NCBI RefSeq assembly: GCF_029873635.1
Contig: NC_080422.1
Coordinates: 9,207,764 to 9,271,763, forward strand
Length of the DNA: 64,000 nt
Source of the DNA: Malania oleifera
Lineage: Eukaryota; Streptophyta; Magnoliopsida; Santalales; Ximeniaceae
Direction: 5' to 3'
The notes below the pieces were generated by a model, which saw only the letters and a list, made by a program, of their open reading frames with translations, searched no databases and had not been told where the DNA came from. The translations under genes and the position numbers were made by a program. This document shows positions 34,547 through 47,160 of the stretch, piece after piece; the stretch's first letter is position 1, and each line of letters starts with the position of its first letter.

Positions 34547-35205
34547 GAATTCGAACTTGAGCCCATCAAAGTCAAGACTCTAGAGTATTTCATGATTAGG
34601 GATTGGTAGATTACGAATTGGCATGCATTTCTATAGTCAATATGAGGTTGCGCCGCTGGTCTCTTGCAAACATAGTATAATTGATATTTAATTTGATTCA
34701 TCTATGCAGACAAGTTTGAGATTGATCAATTCAACAATTAGGGTAAAGCAATTATTCTATGCATTTACAAATTTTCAATAAAATAAATGTATAAATAGAA
34801 ACAAAAACTCAAACATTTATAAGTTAGTACTTGTTCAATAAAAAATCAATCATCTTTTGAAGTGATGATGTAATTAAGATGAATAGATGGTAGATTAATT
34901 GTGAATGGATTCATTATGTCAGCTTCCTATCAATGGCATAAGGATAGAGATAGTGAGAAAATCGTAAAAGTCATAGAACTCGTACAAAGGGGAAAGAAAA
35001 TAAGGGAGGTTACTGAAACTAGATTAGGAGAGATAGAAATATAAATAAAGGAATCAAGTGATACAGAGGCCCAAGTGATAGTTGTTTGTCACATTACGTA
35101 ACTTGAGTTGAATGTGTTGAACTTTCATTACAATTAAAACTTATCACATATTTATACCCTTCGTAAGTCAAATTTTGAATTATAATTTATCTCCAATTGT
35201 ATCCA
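34547..35205. other. Unannotated intergenic stretch
   Basis: AT-rich, no frame or repeat recognised up to the start of the 317-bp duplication. Confidence 0.5.
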
Positions 35206-35839
35206 AAATGTAATTATGATTATGAATCGTAAATTCACAACATTTAATGATGTAGTCATAATTAGCGACCTTTGCCTAATAACTGAGGTTGTCTTGATTG
35301 CTATTAATTGTTAGCCTCGCCTGATGGCTTGCCTTACATATGCGACTATGATATATTCAAGCGATACTCATCATATGCATCACCTAAATAACCTATCATC
35401 ATACCAAGGAGACACAGGTGGAGGCAACTACTTTGGTCAATGAGGAGAATTGCTTGGATTTAGAGGAGGACCAAACCTTGATTTGTGCACGTGTGGAGGA
35501 GGAGATGATGGGAGTGAATTAGAAATGTAATTATGATTATGAATTGTAAATTCACAACATTTAATGATGTAGTCATAATTAGCGACCTTTGCCTAATAAC
35601 TAAGGTTGTCTTGATTGCTATTAATTGTTAGCCTCACCTGATGGCTCGCCTTACATATGCGACTACGATATATTCAAGCGATACTCATCATATGCATCAC
35701 CTAATTAACCTATCATCATACCAATGAGACACAGGTTGAGGCAACTACTTTGGTCAATGAGGAGAATTGCTTGGATTTAGAGGAGGACCAAACCTTGATT
35801 TGCGCACGTGTGGAGGAGGAGATGATGGGAGTGAATTAG
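35206..35839 (+). repeat. 317-bp tandem duplication at LINE 5' end
   Basis: 35206-35522 and 35523-35839 are nearly identical direct copies (offset 317). Both begin aaatgtaattatgat and end gggagtgaattag. The second copy continues into the LINE; the first is cut off where the second begins. Few differences (for example actgagg/actaagg) suggest a fairly recent duplication. Confidence 0.9.
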
Positions 35840-36092
35840 AACCTGGTGGGGGAAGGTGGTTTAAGGGGGAACGTGGAGGTAGTATCAGAAGTTTTAGAAT
35901 TAAAGTGTGTTCAACCCCCAAAGTTAGATGGGACATTTTCGCCTACTTATACATCAGACCATGATACTAATAGACCTATACAATCGTTGAGTAAGATCAA
36001 ACATTATGATTCTGATTCGGATTTACTGGTTTCTTTGGCAACATTGAAGGACCAGCTAGGACGAGGTGTTCATCACCCGCCCCTCAAAATTT

Positions 36093-36932
36093 AATCTATG
36101 ATTGACACAATGCTAGTGTGTAATGTAATAGGTTTGGGGAGATCGAGGAGGAGGTTGAAAGATTTAGTTAGACGTTACTGAGTTGCTATTGTAGCTATTG
36201 TTGAGCCATTCTTGGAGGATACCAGGATGTCCCAGCTAGCTAACCAGCTACTGCTTCTTAACTATTGTACTAATGGTGATGTGGGAGGTAAGTTGTGGGT
36301 ATTTTGGAGAGAAGACTTAAACTTTGAGGCGGTTTGTATGAATAATCAAATGATTTCTGGTTGGTTACTTTTAGATAACAAGAAATTTTTTTATTTCTTT
36401 CATTTATGCAAAGTGTACTTAGAATGAACGCAGGGAGTTGTGGCAAGTTTTGGAGGATTTACAACCTGAGGATTACCCTTGGATTGTGGTGGGGGATTTT
36501 AACATGATTAGAGAGGATGGGGAGAGGATTAGAGGTAATCCACGACCAATTGGAGCCATGGATGAGTTCAATTCTTGCTTGGATAACTGTAGACTTATGG
36601 AAATGTCTTTTAATGGGAGGAGGTTCTCATGGTGTAATGGACATGAAGGTCACTCTTGTAGCTGGACAAGGCTTGATAGAGCGGTTATGAATACGAGTTT
36701 CTCTAATACTTTCCCTAATGCTCATTTGGAGTATCTAATGAGGAAGTCATCGGATCATAGTCCTATGGTTATCAATTTTGACAAATTGGAGATGAGGTAT
36801 GACCCGTCACCTTTTCATTTTCAAAATATGTGGTGTTCACATGATTCTTTTATTGATTGTGTGACGAAGGCGTGGGTTGAGCTCGTATATGCCCAGGGTC
36901 TTTTAAAGATTGCAGCCAAACTAGAATAAACA
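36093..36932 (+). pseudogene. LINE ORF2, AP endonuclease domain
   Basis: Starts in the IGLGRSRRRLKDLVRRY region, then AIVEPF (the Glu of the endonuclease site). GDFNMI follows at about 36497 and SDHSPM at about 36749. These are the standard endonuclease/exonuclease/phosphatase motifs, which nick target DNA for priming. Frame shifts near 36420 and a stop at 36180 break it. A stop at 36927 separates it from the RT part. Confidence 0.78.
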
Positions 36933-37041
36933 AAGCTAGCTCTTAGAGCATGGAATATGCAGGTTTTTGGGCGTGCAGATCAGAATATTAAAGAGCTTGA
37001 GGAACGTTTGGAGGCCCTAGAAAATCAAATGCTATGTGATT

Positions 37042-38730
37042 CTGACCCTGAGCATTGAAACGAAATTTCTTCTCATCAAGCTAGATCTAGAAATATAGGA
37101 ACAAATGGAGGAGACTAGATTGGTGCAACAAGCAAAAAAATCTTGGCTTAAAGAAGGGGACCAAAATTCAAAATTTTTTCATGCGGTGGTAAAACAAAGA
37201 AGGAAGAATTATGTGATTTCTAACATGAATCTTGCAAATGGGAGTGTGTTAAACTCACCAGAGAGCATTCATCTAGCGGCAACTTCTTACTTTCGGGATT
37301 TTTTAATAGAAACAAGAACTCATGAAGTGGTCGACTTATCAACCATTCTAGAGAAGGTTATTACTGAAGAGGAAAATGAGTTTCTTTAACAAGATCCTTT
37401 AGAGGAAGAGGTAAAAAGTGCACTTTTTTCCATTCCTAAAAATAGTAGCCCAGGTCCTGATGATTTCGACTCAAATTTTTGTATTTCACGTTGGGATGTG
37501 GTTAAAGAAGACTTATTAGAGGCCGCCAATGATTTCTTTTAACTAATCTACCAAGGATTTATTCTTCTTCGTATATAGTGCTTATTCCGAAGGTGCAGGA
37601 TCCAAAAAGTTTTGATAAGTTTCACCTCATTAGCCTTTGTTCTAATGCTTACAAGATTTTTTCTGAGATTGTTGTATAACGCATGATTGGTTTTCCTACC
37701 CAAATAATATCATTAGTGCAAGGGGCGTTCATTCTAGGACGAAGTATATTTGAAAATATTACTCTTGCTCAAGAGATGGTGCACTCATTGAACAAAAATA
37801 ATGTAAGTGGTAATATTATGGTGAAAATTGATATGGCAAGGGCATATGACCGAGTCGACTGGGATTTTTTGCTTCGGGTGTTAGATGGATTTGGTTTCTC
37901 TTCAAATTTTTGCAAGTTGGTGGTTGAATGTATTCAAGCTCCTTGGTTTTCCATTATAATGAATGACTCTTACAAAGGATTCTTCAAACCTACCAGAGGT
38001 TTAAGGCAGGGAGACCCATTATCGCCTGATCTATTTATTGTCATGGAGGAGGTTTTATCTCAATTGCAGTAGAAAAACTTTAAGAAGCCCATATTGGTTG
38101 TTTTTCTCACCCTTTGGGGGCTCCTTTGATTTCGCATTTACTCTATGCAGATGACATTTTAATTTTTTCTAATGGGAAGAAACAATCCATGTGGCGTCTT
38201 ATTAAAGTTTTGGGTATCTATGAGCAGTGGTATGGCCAAATGATTACCAAAGAAAAATCAGCTATCTTCTTTTCAAAGAAAATTCCAATGTGGCGGAGGC
38301 GGAGTCTGATAAGATTAATAAGATTTGTGGAGGGTGTTTTCCCCGTCACTTACTTAGGTGTCCTGCTTGTTTCTGGGCTTTTAACGATTATATCCTTGGA
38401 GCCATTGGTTCAAAAAAATAAAAAGTAAGGTGGCCGGGTGGAAGCTAAAGCTGCTCTCACAAGGTGGTCGTCTAATTCTTTTAAAGCATGTTCTCACTTG
38501 TATGGCGACTCATTTGTTGGCGGTCTTAAACATTTCGAAGGCAATCCACAAGATGATGAATTCTATCCTCTCAAGGTTCTTTTGGGGTGAGATAAATGGA
38601 AAGCCGAAATTGATGTGGTGCTCGTGGTCTAAACTGCGCAAGCCCACCAGTGAGGGTGGATTAGGTGTTCGTGATTTTGGTGAAGTTCAAAAATCTCTAC
38701 ATATGAAATTTTTTGGAGGCTCATGACTTT
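37042..38730 (+). pseudogene. LINE ORF2, reverse transcriptase domain
   Basis: Contains KSWLKEGDQNSKFFH at 37138, IPKNSSPGPDDF near 37430, QGAFILGRSIFENI near 37719, KIDMARAYDRVDW near 37825, GLRQGDPLSP near 38000 and LLYADDILIF near 38140. These cover the RT fingers and palm, including the YADD catalytic motif. Several stops and frameshifts (37387, 37540, 37677, 38070, 38427) make it inactive. The family copies its own RNA at the nicked target. Confidence 0.82.
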
Positions 38731-39252
38731 AGATAATCTTTAGATAAAATTCTTTCGTGCTAAATATGTGAAACAAGGACATATCTCTATGGTGGTTTCT
38801 AAAGACTCTAGTTCTCAGTTTTGGAAATTAGTCATGTGGGTTTTACCTCAGGTGATGGAGAACGTGCAGCTGAAGGTAAAGAATGGCAAGGGTTCGTTTT
38901 GGTTTGATAATTGATTGGCTAATGGCCTGCTTTGTTTGCAAGTTAACAATATTCAAAACCCACTGCTTAATATTAAAGATGTGTGGGTGGATGGTAACTG
39001 GGATAGGCAACAACTAGTGGAGTTGGTTGGTAATGACAAAAGCCAAATAAGTCGTACATAATATTGCTTGTGGGAAACCAGGTGAGGATATTCTAATTTG
39101 GAAACTCAATGATAAAGGAAGCTTCACATCGTCGAGTGCATAGGATTTAATTAGAGTCAAAAGGCCACATGTAAGGGATATGGATTGGTTGTGGCACAGT
39201 CTTTTGCCGAAGAAGGTCAGCATATGTGTATGAAAAGCTCATTTTGACAACT

Positions 39253-40226
39253 TTTCGTTGGATGAGAAAGTTCAATCCTTGGGAATTGCTCTTGCTCCTC
39301 AGTGTATATGTTGCGAGCTGGGGCAAACAGAAACCTTGAATCATGTGCTTTGTTCGAGTGAGAGTGCTGTGAAGGTTTGGGATTTCACTGCTACAACCTT
39401 GGGGGTTCCTTGTACGACTACAGTTTCTTGCATTTTTTTTGTACATCAATGGTTTACTTATGCTAAGAAATCGACTTAGAGGGGTGTAATCATTGGTATC
39501 TTGCCGAGTTTAATAACTTGGAGACTTTGGGTGCATTGATGTAAAGTACGAATGGAAGGTGCTAAGAAATCGGCTGAAGGAGCTTGGTTGGCAATCAAGG
39601 TATGGCTTAGGAGGATTTTAGAAAATATAAGATCAAGCGGATCCCTTTCCACTCTGGATGGCAAAGTACTAAGTGCTCTTGATATTCCAATTATCACTCT
39701 GAAAGCTCGGACTCCTTGTGTTGTTAGGTGGGGGAACCCTCGAGTTTGGTCCATAAAGTTAAACGTAGATGGTAGTTGTCGTGGGAACCCAGGGACATGT
39801 GGAGGGGGTGGTGTGATTCGAGATTGCAGTGGGGCTTTCCTGAGTACTTATTCTTCCTTCTTTGGCTATGACACTAATAATAAAGCCGAACTTAGGGCCC
39901 TGACGAAGGGAGTGCGAATGTGCAAAGAGATGGGTTAGATGAATGTGGAGATTGAATGTGACTCTAATGTAGTGGTCGATTGGGTTCATTCTCGAAGATG
40001 CATGGTATGGTGTTTGTGGGATTTTTGGGAAGAGCTTCTTGAGACTCTTTCCATGATTAATTTCACCATTACTCACCAATTTAGAGAAGGAAATAAGGTT
40101 GTGAACTTCTTGGCACGTCAGGGAGAGGAAGGCACCACTATGAGATATTTAGAGTTTGCTTCTTTACATCGTCTAGTTAGAGGTAGGATACTTGACAAAA
40201 TTGGTTTTTCTAATTTAAGAGTCTAA
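39253..40226 (+). pseudogene. LINE ORF2, zinc-binding region and RNase H domain
   Basis: A Cys/His segment near 39300-39350 (CICCELGQTETLNHVLC) matches the zf-RVT region. RNase H follows: NVDGS near 39763, NNKAEL near 39877, ECDSN near 39953 and the REGN stretch near 40084. These give the first three acidic sites, but the final Asp of the usual VADxLA motif reads Asn. A stop at 39936 splits it. The frame ends at 40224. Confidence 0.75.
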
Positions 40227-40378
40227 TGTGTCATTTTGTCTTCATTTCGTTTTCGTTACGTTTCGTTTCTATCTGTTTATAACTTGCTTTACTAGAACTA
40301 TAGTATTCCTCCGCCATAAGTGAGAGGTTTTCTAATAAAGAATGGAGGTACCGCCCTCTTTTATGAAAAAAAAAAAAA

Positions 40379-41458
40379 TCATAGTTCTTATTGCAATGTT
40401 GAGGTAAATGATTTGTCTTTATTTGTCACAGCAATCAAGTGACCACTACAATATTCTAGGAGATGAATAGAGATGACACAAACATTATTACTATATAAAA
40501 GGAGATAAATTCCTACTTTAGATCTCTTCCTTGCTATATATAATTATTTTTACTTTTAATTTAAAAAATTATTTTATGTAACGTGCAGTGATTATTTATT
40601 TATTAGTTACATATATGCATATTTAATAGTAAACATATTATATGACTTCAAAGGATCATGAATAATATTTTTAAATAGTTGTGTATATATATAGTTTTTA
40701 GGTAATTATCAAAAAAAAAAGTATGATAGGAAGATTGGGTAGAAATCAAATGTTCAGGATCAAATACTTCTACTTGAACCTCCCAAAAATGAGTAAGAAA
40801 GTGTGCAAAGGATAGGGTAAGATTTTCTTTAAATCAATTTGTTAATTTACAATCCTATTCATAGATTATTTTTAAAAAAAAAAAATTACCTATGAATTTT
40901 TAACAAGATAAGAACTTTTTTTTAAATAATTTGAGAAAAAAGATTGATTAAAATATTGTTATACTTATTTTTATTAAACACATTTTTCTTACAAGGTCTA
41001 CAAATTTTTTCAAATGGTTAATCACATTAACTAGTATCGTACCCTTGATCTTTCCAAGGCCCTTTTCTATTCAATTGAAGGATTCAAATCTCGACATTGA
41101 AAATCGTAAAATAAGCAGTCAAATTAAAGTCTAAATTTTATCTATTTTTAATATTTGTCATCAAATAGTTTTGACGCTCCCCGCACTTCACTAAAATTAA
41201 AATTCAAAACCTTGTATTTGCAATTTTTAAAGAGAAAGGTAGCACATGTCTCATCCCAATTATACCACTTACCTTTACGTCTCAAATTCTAAAGTTGTTT
41301 TAGAAGTATGAATTTCAAAATTTGTATTAGGTTGGGGTAAATTTGGATGAAACTCAATATAATTTTTATTATTTTTTTATCCAAATTAATACAGATTCAT
41401 GTTTAAGATCTAAACCCAAAACTCTAAACACATGGGTGTATATAGCATGAGATGTTTT
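40379..41458. other. Unannotated AT-rich stretch
   Basis: Noncoding sequence between the LINE tail and a gypsy LTR edge. Short A and T runs only. Confidence 0.5.
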
Positions 41459-42818
41459 GTAATGCCCCAAACCTGCCAAGTGGGGCCCGGAGTGTTATGT
41501 GACCATTCATTCATCTCTAATATCATAAATATCATACACACAGTGAAAAATAATTAAACTACCTCAAATAAAATATCAGAGTTCTATGTTGTACATCCAA
41601 AAAGAGTATCCATTCACCTCATATTATATAACCGGAAATTAAATATAACTTTACATATTTCAGTTTCTATGACTACTCGTAGTTACAAAAACTAACCCTG
41701 CTCTGGAGCTTATTAAGCTCAATCACCTGAGAGACCTGAAAAGTTAATAATTTGTTGGGGTGAGACACTTCTCAGTAAGGATGGAATAAATTATATCAGT
41801 GTGTGGTAAATGGGTTTTAGTGTATACAAAATATTATTGTTTGTTAATCAACATCAATTGAGAAAACACATGCAGACTATACTCACACACACACACATAA
41901 ACATTTATAAGCGAGAGTTCCCGAGGATAGAGGAGATTACACGCTCATACATGTAACGCTCATTTGCTCTGATACCGTTTGTAACTTTGCGCTTATAATT
42001 GGGTGAGACTACAACTGATACTTATCAGGGCACTCACCTTACTCAGTAAGCCCTCGGGCGGAGACTTTTACCTTGCCGTAATTTGTTTATGCATCTTAAT
42101 TCACATACATGTACTCATACACATTCAACATCAATCATACCACAGAATCCACTTACACATACTTTTCATAATAACACAGCATATCCAAATCAGAATATAT
42201 TCTATTCACCTACACATACTCACACCCACTAAGGATAATGCACAAGTACTTTAGTATTCATTGTTCTCACTGCATACCGAGCAAATCTCAATACATGGCC
42301 CACACAGGGACTTTCATAGATACAATACACACAACATCATTCATAGCACATCGATAAAAACGAACTCCTCATCCATCTTGCCAATGTTTTTACCCCATTT
42401 ATATAAATGATAATGTAACGAACTCCTCATAATCCTGCCAACGATATATCACAACTTATATTATGGACGATAAAACGAACTCCTCATTTGTCTGCCAACA
42501 TTATATTGTGATATACATGAAGGACATTAAATCACACAAACATATAAGTACCCATGCCACAGCAATCACAACTAGTTTATTAAAATAAAATATTAATCTC
42601 AGCCCCCACGGGCATGGCGCGGTGGAAAGGCATCAGCACGTAAGAAGGAGCATCGGAGGTTCAATTCCAGGTAGATACACTCACGGAGCCAGCAATACCT
42701 GTGAGTGATGAAAATTTACTCTGTAAGTCAGCGGGGACCGTGGATAGTGAGAGTTCGCTCTATAAGCCAGCAAGGACCGTGGATGATGAGAGTTCTCTAT
42801 GAGCCAGTGGGGACCGTG

Positions 42819-45015
42819 TGTTAAAATTGGTATATTCCCAAGAGGGGGGTGAATTGGAATTTTAAACTTTTCTCCTAGGTTGAACTATCCAACAGCAATA
42901 TATACACAACCTAGGGTCTATCTATGCAATTTCCAAATGCGTAGATAAATATGATGTGAAAATTAAATCAAACGCATCATTCACACCATATCATACATGT
43001 GCGGTAAATATAAAGAACAGAAATATAAACAAGGCACACGATATGTTATCGGGGTTCAGCCAACTGTGCCTACATCCCCGCTTCTAGCTCGCAAGCCCAA
43101 GGATTCCACTAATAACTCACTTAAGGGTGGAGCGGCACCGATTACAACTAGGTCAATTAGAACATGGCTGACCTCAACCTACACGCCTTAACAGGATGGC
43201 GCACCTAACTTTCCTAACCGAGTCTAAGCCAATCTATGACTATTCTAGGGCTAGTCTCCCTCTTCAGGCCACGCCTGAAAATACAACAGAAGTGTATTAC
43301 AATCAAGTGGTACAGTGATTATGCTTTCATGTAAAGCAGATGCGTACCCAATTACGAGCAATTACATACACCACAATATGATTTAATATGTAAGTTCAGT
43401 GTAGTCTAGTATTTCAACTCTCAAATATATATATTTACTATCAGTGTAATGAGTGCGTGAGAGTATCAACCAGTATGACCTTTGTATCACAATAAGTGGT
43501 CAATCTAACAGTTCACACAAAGATACTAGCCAGATAATATATATGTATATTTCAATGAGCAGGTTTTCTCAATCGTATGATGCTCTAGTAATGTATATGT
43601 TTGGTTTGCAAAAAGATATTCAATCTTTGTATTCAGCAAAGGATATGTGAGTTATTGAATATTGCAACAAAAATTTTATCATATAAACAAATATCTCTTC
43701 AAATATTTTTCAAGATAAATGCATAATAGATATTTGAAAATGTTTGAGAAGTTTTTGCAATTCAAAAACAAATGCAAATTTCTCAATATATTGCAATGAA
43801 TATGTAATACTCAGAAGTTTTATATAAGTCTTCTTAGGAGAGACTTATTAACAAAGTCCCCTAAGAACACTTAGGTTTAGCTCTCGTAAAAATCAAATCA
43901 ATATAATCAGAATGGGAGAGCAAAATTTTCTAATCAAGCACTCAATCAACTTACAGAGAGTTTGAGCAATAAGAGAAGGTAAGTATGAGTAGTTGGGACT
44001 TAGATATGAGTATTATAGGATTTGAAAATTTCAGAGAATTTCTCCTAATCAAAGTAGCTAATCTCTCTCTAAATTGCACAAATGATCTCATATATATAGA
44101 CATGGGAAGAGATATGATCGTTAGGGACCTATTGCGTATTATTAGGAAAGTTTAATGACATTTCAAATATTTTAAGCCAGTTTAAAAAATGTTTAACTGT
44201 GGTAAAAAGCAGGGCAACCCAAGAGGTCCGGTCGACTAGAACAGTTTCGGTCAACCAGAGTTCATATGGTTCGGTCGACCAGGAGGTTTTTGAACTGAAG
44301 GCTCGATCGACCGAAAGTGGGCGATTTCCCATTTCTCCGAGGTTCGATCGACTGGGTCATTTTGAACTGGCTAGTTCGGTCGACCAGATCGTTGGGATTT
44401 TTCCCAAGGACCCTCAGTTGACCAGGTAGTTGGTATACAAATTTGGTTCGGTCGACCAGATGATCAATTTGTTGACCACAGGGGGTTTCAGTCGACCAGG
44501 GCCTTGATCAACTATTGACCCAAATCTGTTTCGGTCGACCGAGGCAGAATAAACTGCCTTTGCCGGTCAACCGAAAGTGCACCAAGTGTGCATTTTGGTC
44601 TCATTTTGAAACACACAAACCGTATTCAAGTGTCTAACAATCATAGGTGCAATGGTGTGTGTCCTAAGGTCTTTTTTGTCCAAAATAAAGACACCGAAAG
44701 AATCCGGTGTCAGTCGACCTAAGGTCATTCTAAGGTCATTTTTGCATTATGATTGGTTTGAGCTTACGTATTATCATGCATGTGATGTGTGTGAGCTTAT
44801 TACAAACCAGAGCCCTAATTACTATTACAGACCAATTTTCACAAATGAAATATATTACAACACTGAATATAAATTGGGCTTCATTCATCATTTGCTCCAT
44901 GTGCATGTGCATTATGATCTTAACAAATTAGGTTCCTACACATAATCTCAAATACCCATTAGATATTATGAGTATTTGTCATAATCAAAACCGGGTATGA
45001 CCTATAAAGTCAATA
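42819..45015 (-). mobile_element. Sirevirus-type solo LTR (family C, 2197 bp)
   Basis: Plus-strand left edge TGTTAAAATTGG followed by ttcccaagaggggggtgaat is the reverse complement of the Sirevirus LTR tail. The right edge aaagtcaata reads TATTGACTTT on the minus strand. The 5-bp duplication ccgtg is at 42814-42818 and 45016-45020. No internal domain is present, so it is a solo LTR left by LTR-LTR recombination. TATA-like sequence (minus strand) at 44090-44099. The first dinucleotide has decayed from TG to TA. Confidence 0.82.
44226..44715 (-). promoter_or_regulatory. Cluster of about 12 GGTCGACC-type motifs in solo LTR U3
   Basis: Degenerate copies of a motif near ggttcggtcgaccag spaced 20-70 bases apart, for example at 44267-44281, 44370-44384 and 44446-44459. 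Many copies show CG changed to TG or CA, as expected from methyl-cytosine decay. The cluster lies just upstream of the TATA-like sequence in LTR orientation. Confidence 0.6.
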
Positions 45016-45790
45016 CCGTGGATGGTAATGGAGATGTGTCCCGGGGGTCAGGTTGGCCGAACGTCCAACTGATCCATGGAAGCCGTGTCCGCATTCCGGA
45101 CTTTACCTGATCACCGAAACCTAAGGGAGGACGCTGATCTGTAGGTTTGGTGCCGTACCAGGGAATCCGAATGATTTGTTGATGACTGGAGTTCCTAAGT
45201 AATAAAAAAAATATATTAATCTCATGCCACACGATTTATGTATTTAACCATACTTTACTAAACTGTCTTTGAATAATAAATCATACTTTAATAATCCAAG
45301 ACCCTTAATTTCATTTGTTTAATTTATTCATAAAATCTGTTATAATCATCCAAAAATCAAATATTTTAATTCAATCGGTTCAACTTTAAAATAATTATTA
45401 TTATAAAATTTCTAGACTCACAAATTCCAATTTAATCCATTCATAATAATAATAATCTAAAATCCAATTTTCATATGCCAAAATATTTAGAAAAACGTGC
45501 TTATAATTCCTGTAATCTCATATTACAATTTAATCGGTTAATTTATAAAAATTCATAACGTAATTTATTATTTTTACCTTATCCCATGATTGGTACCTGC
45601 GACGCTCTTACGATAAATCCACTCCAATTAAAGTGTTGGTGGTCGAATTTGGAATTCAAGGGTATTTTTCGTTTTTCAATCGGTACACGTTTGATCGAGA
45701 AAATCGAGGATAGAGAGACGGAGAGACGTGAGGAGAGAGAGAGAGAGAGAAGAGAGACGCTTGAGAGAGAGTGAGCAGTACTTCAGTACT

Positions 45791-46134
45791 TGCTGCCCTC
45801 GATTAGAATTTAGGAATATGCCTCTTTAAGATTCGTTCCTTTTCACGCGTATATTTTTTATTCTATAAACTCCGTTCATTATTTGTTATTTCCATTATGT
45901 TCTCTCTGCCATGTATGTTAAGAATTTTTATAGATTTTTTTTTTATACAAATGGAAAATCATAACTTGAGGAGTACAATTTTTATGTCAAACTAGAAAAT
46001 CCTAGACTCGAATTTAGAAAATTTTTTTAAAAAAAATTGGAAAAAAATTATTATTGAGAAAAATGAGAAAGAAAATAAAAAATATAAAAAAATAGATAAA
46101 ATTTAAATTTTACACCTTATTAATAGTTTATTTT
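45791..46134. other. AT-rich stretch, possible LTR end
   Basis: Probably the remaining 5' part of the minus-strand gypsy LTR, but no clear LTR edge could be placed. Noncoding. Confidence 0.35.
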
Positions 46135-47160
46135 AAAATTTTGACACATTCATGACATTGAAGTGGACGTATCGGAGCTGACGGTACCCAAAAACTCCTC
46201 TCCAGTTGACAATTAGATGCTTAGAAGCAAATTGAGTTTCATAACTTAGGTACTTAGTTGATTTCGAAACTCAAGAGTCCAAATCCGCATATGAGGTCCA
46301 AACTGAGTGTAGTCAGTTACGATATGTCTGTGACATTAAAGTGGATGTACCAGAGTTGATGGTACCCAAAAAATCATCTTCAGTTGAAAATTAGACGCTT
46401 AGAAACAAACTAAGTTTCATAACTTAGGTACTTAGTTGATATCCAAACTTAGGTGTCCAAATCGGCCATATGAGGTCCAAACTAAATGAGGTCAGTTTTG
46501 ACACATCCGTGACATTAAAGTGGACATGCTGGAACTGACAATATCCAAAACTTATCTCTAATTGAAATTAGACTCTTATAAGCAAATTAAGTTTCATAAC
46601 TTAGGTACTTAGTTGATTTTAGAAGTTACATGTCCAAATCGGGCAAATGACGTCCAAACTAAGTGGGGTCAGTTTGGACACATTTGCAACATTGAAGTGG
46701 ACGTGCTGGAGCTAACAGTACCCCAAAACTCCTCTCCAATTGAAAATTAGACGCTTAGAAGGAAATTGAGTTTCATAACTTAGGTACTTTGTTGATTTCA
46801 GAAATCGGGTGTCCAAATCGACCATACGAGGTCTAAACTGAGTGGGTCACTTCCAACACGTCCGTGACATTGAAGTGGATATGCTGGCTAGAGCTGACAG
46901 TACCCAAAAACTATTCTCTACTTGAAAATTAGATCTTTAGAAGCACACTGAATTTCATAACTTAGGTACTTAATTTATTTTGGAACTTAGGTGTCCAAAT
47001 CGGACATATAAGGTCCAAACTGAGTGAGGTTAGTTCCAAAACATCCGTGACATTGAAGTGGGTGTGCCAGAGTTGACAGTACTCAAAAAATCCTATCTAA
47101 TTAAAAATTAGACGCTTAGAAGTAAATTGACTTTTATAACTTAGATATTTAAAGATGGAT
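46135..47160. repeat. 180-bp tandem repeat, about six copies
   Basis: The word gacattgaagtgg or a variant recurs near 46152, 46333, 46511, 46688, 46866 and 47050, giving periods of about 177-184 bp. Each unit also carries gaagcaaattgagtttcataacttagg-like and gtccaaatcg-like words. Copies differ by roughly 10-20 percent by eye. No coding capacity. It could be a satellite or an internal repeat of the adjacent CACTA-like element. Confidence 0.85.

Larger units (their letters stand above)
35400..40378 (+). mobile_element. L1-type LINE with RNase H, decayed
   Basis: Runs from a Gly-rich ORF1-end-like segment through endonuclease, reverse transcriptase, a zinc-binding region and RNase H to a poly(A) tail at 40367-40378. 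This order is typical of plant L1-clade elements. It is probably 5' truncated in ORF1, whose N-terminal part is not seen. Left boundary is uncertain because of the 317-bp duplication. Target duplication not found. Confidence 0.8.
42602..45212 (+). mobile_element. tRNA-derived SINE, split by a solo LTR
   Basis: 12-bp target duplication atattaatctca at 42590-42601 and 45213-45224. A box TGGCGCGGTGG at 42615-42625; B box GGTTCAATTCC at 42658-42668; short A-rich tail. SINE sequence is 42602-42818 plus 45021-45212, about 409 bp. Related to the SINE at 48566. The body contains three 44-48-bp repeats ending ggggaccgtg (42720-42818). Confidence 0.82.
41459..45790 (-). mobile_element. Gypsy (chromovirus-type) LTR, minus strand, with nested insertions
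   Basis: The left edge TGTAATGCCCC is the reverse complement of a gypsy LTR end. 41700-41800 matches, in reverse, the ccttactgagaggtgtctcaccc region of the LTR at 57854. Three copies of a 56-60-bp unit with cgaactcctcat and ctgccaac (42363-42500) match, in reverse, the ttggcagtggtatgagga repeats at 55255-55395. A GA tract lies at 45711-45780. A SINE holding a solo LTR interrupts it (42602-45212). The right boundary is not defined and may reach about 46100. Confidence 0.65.
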
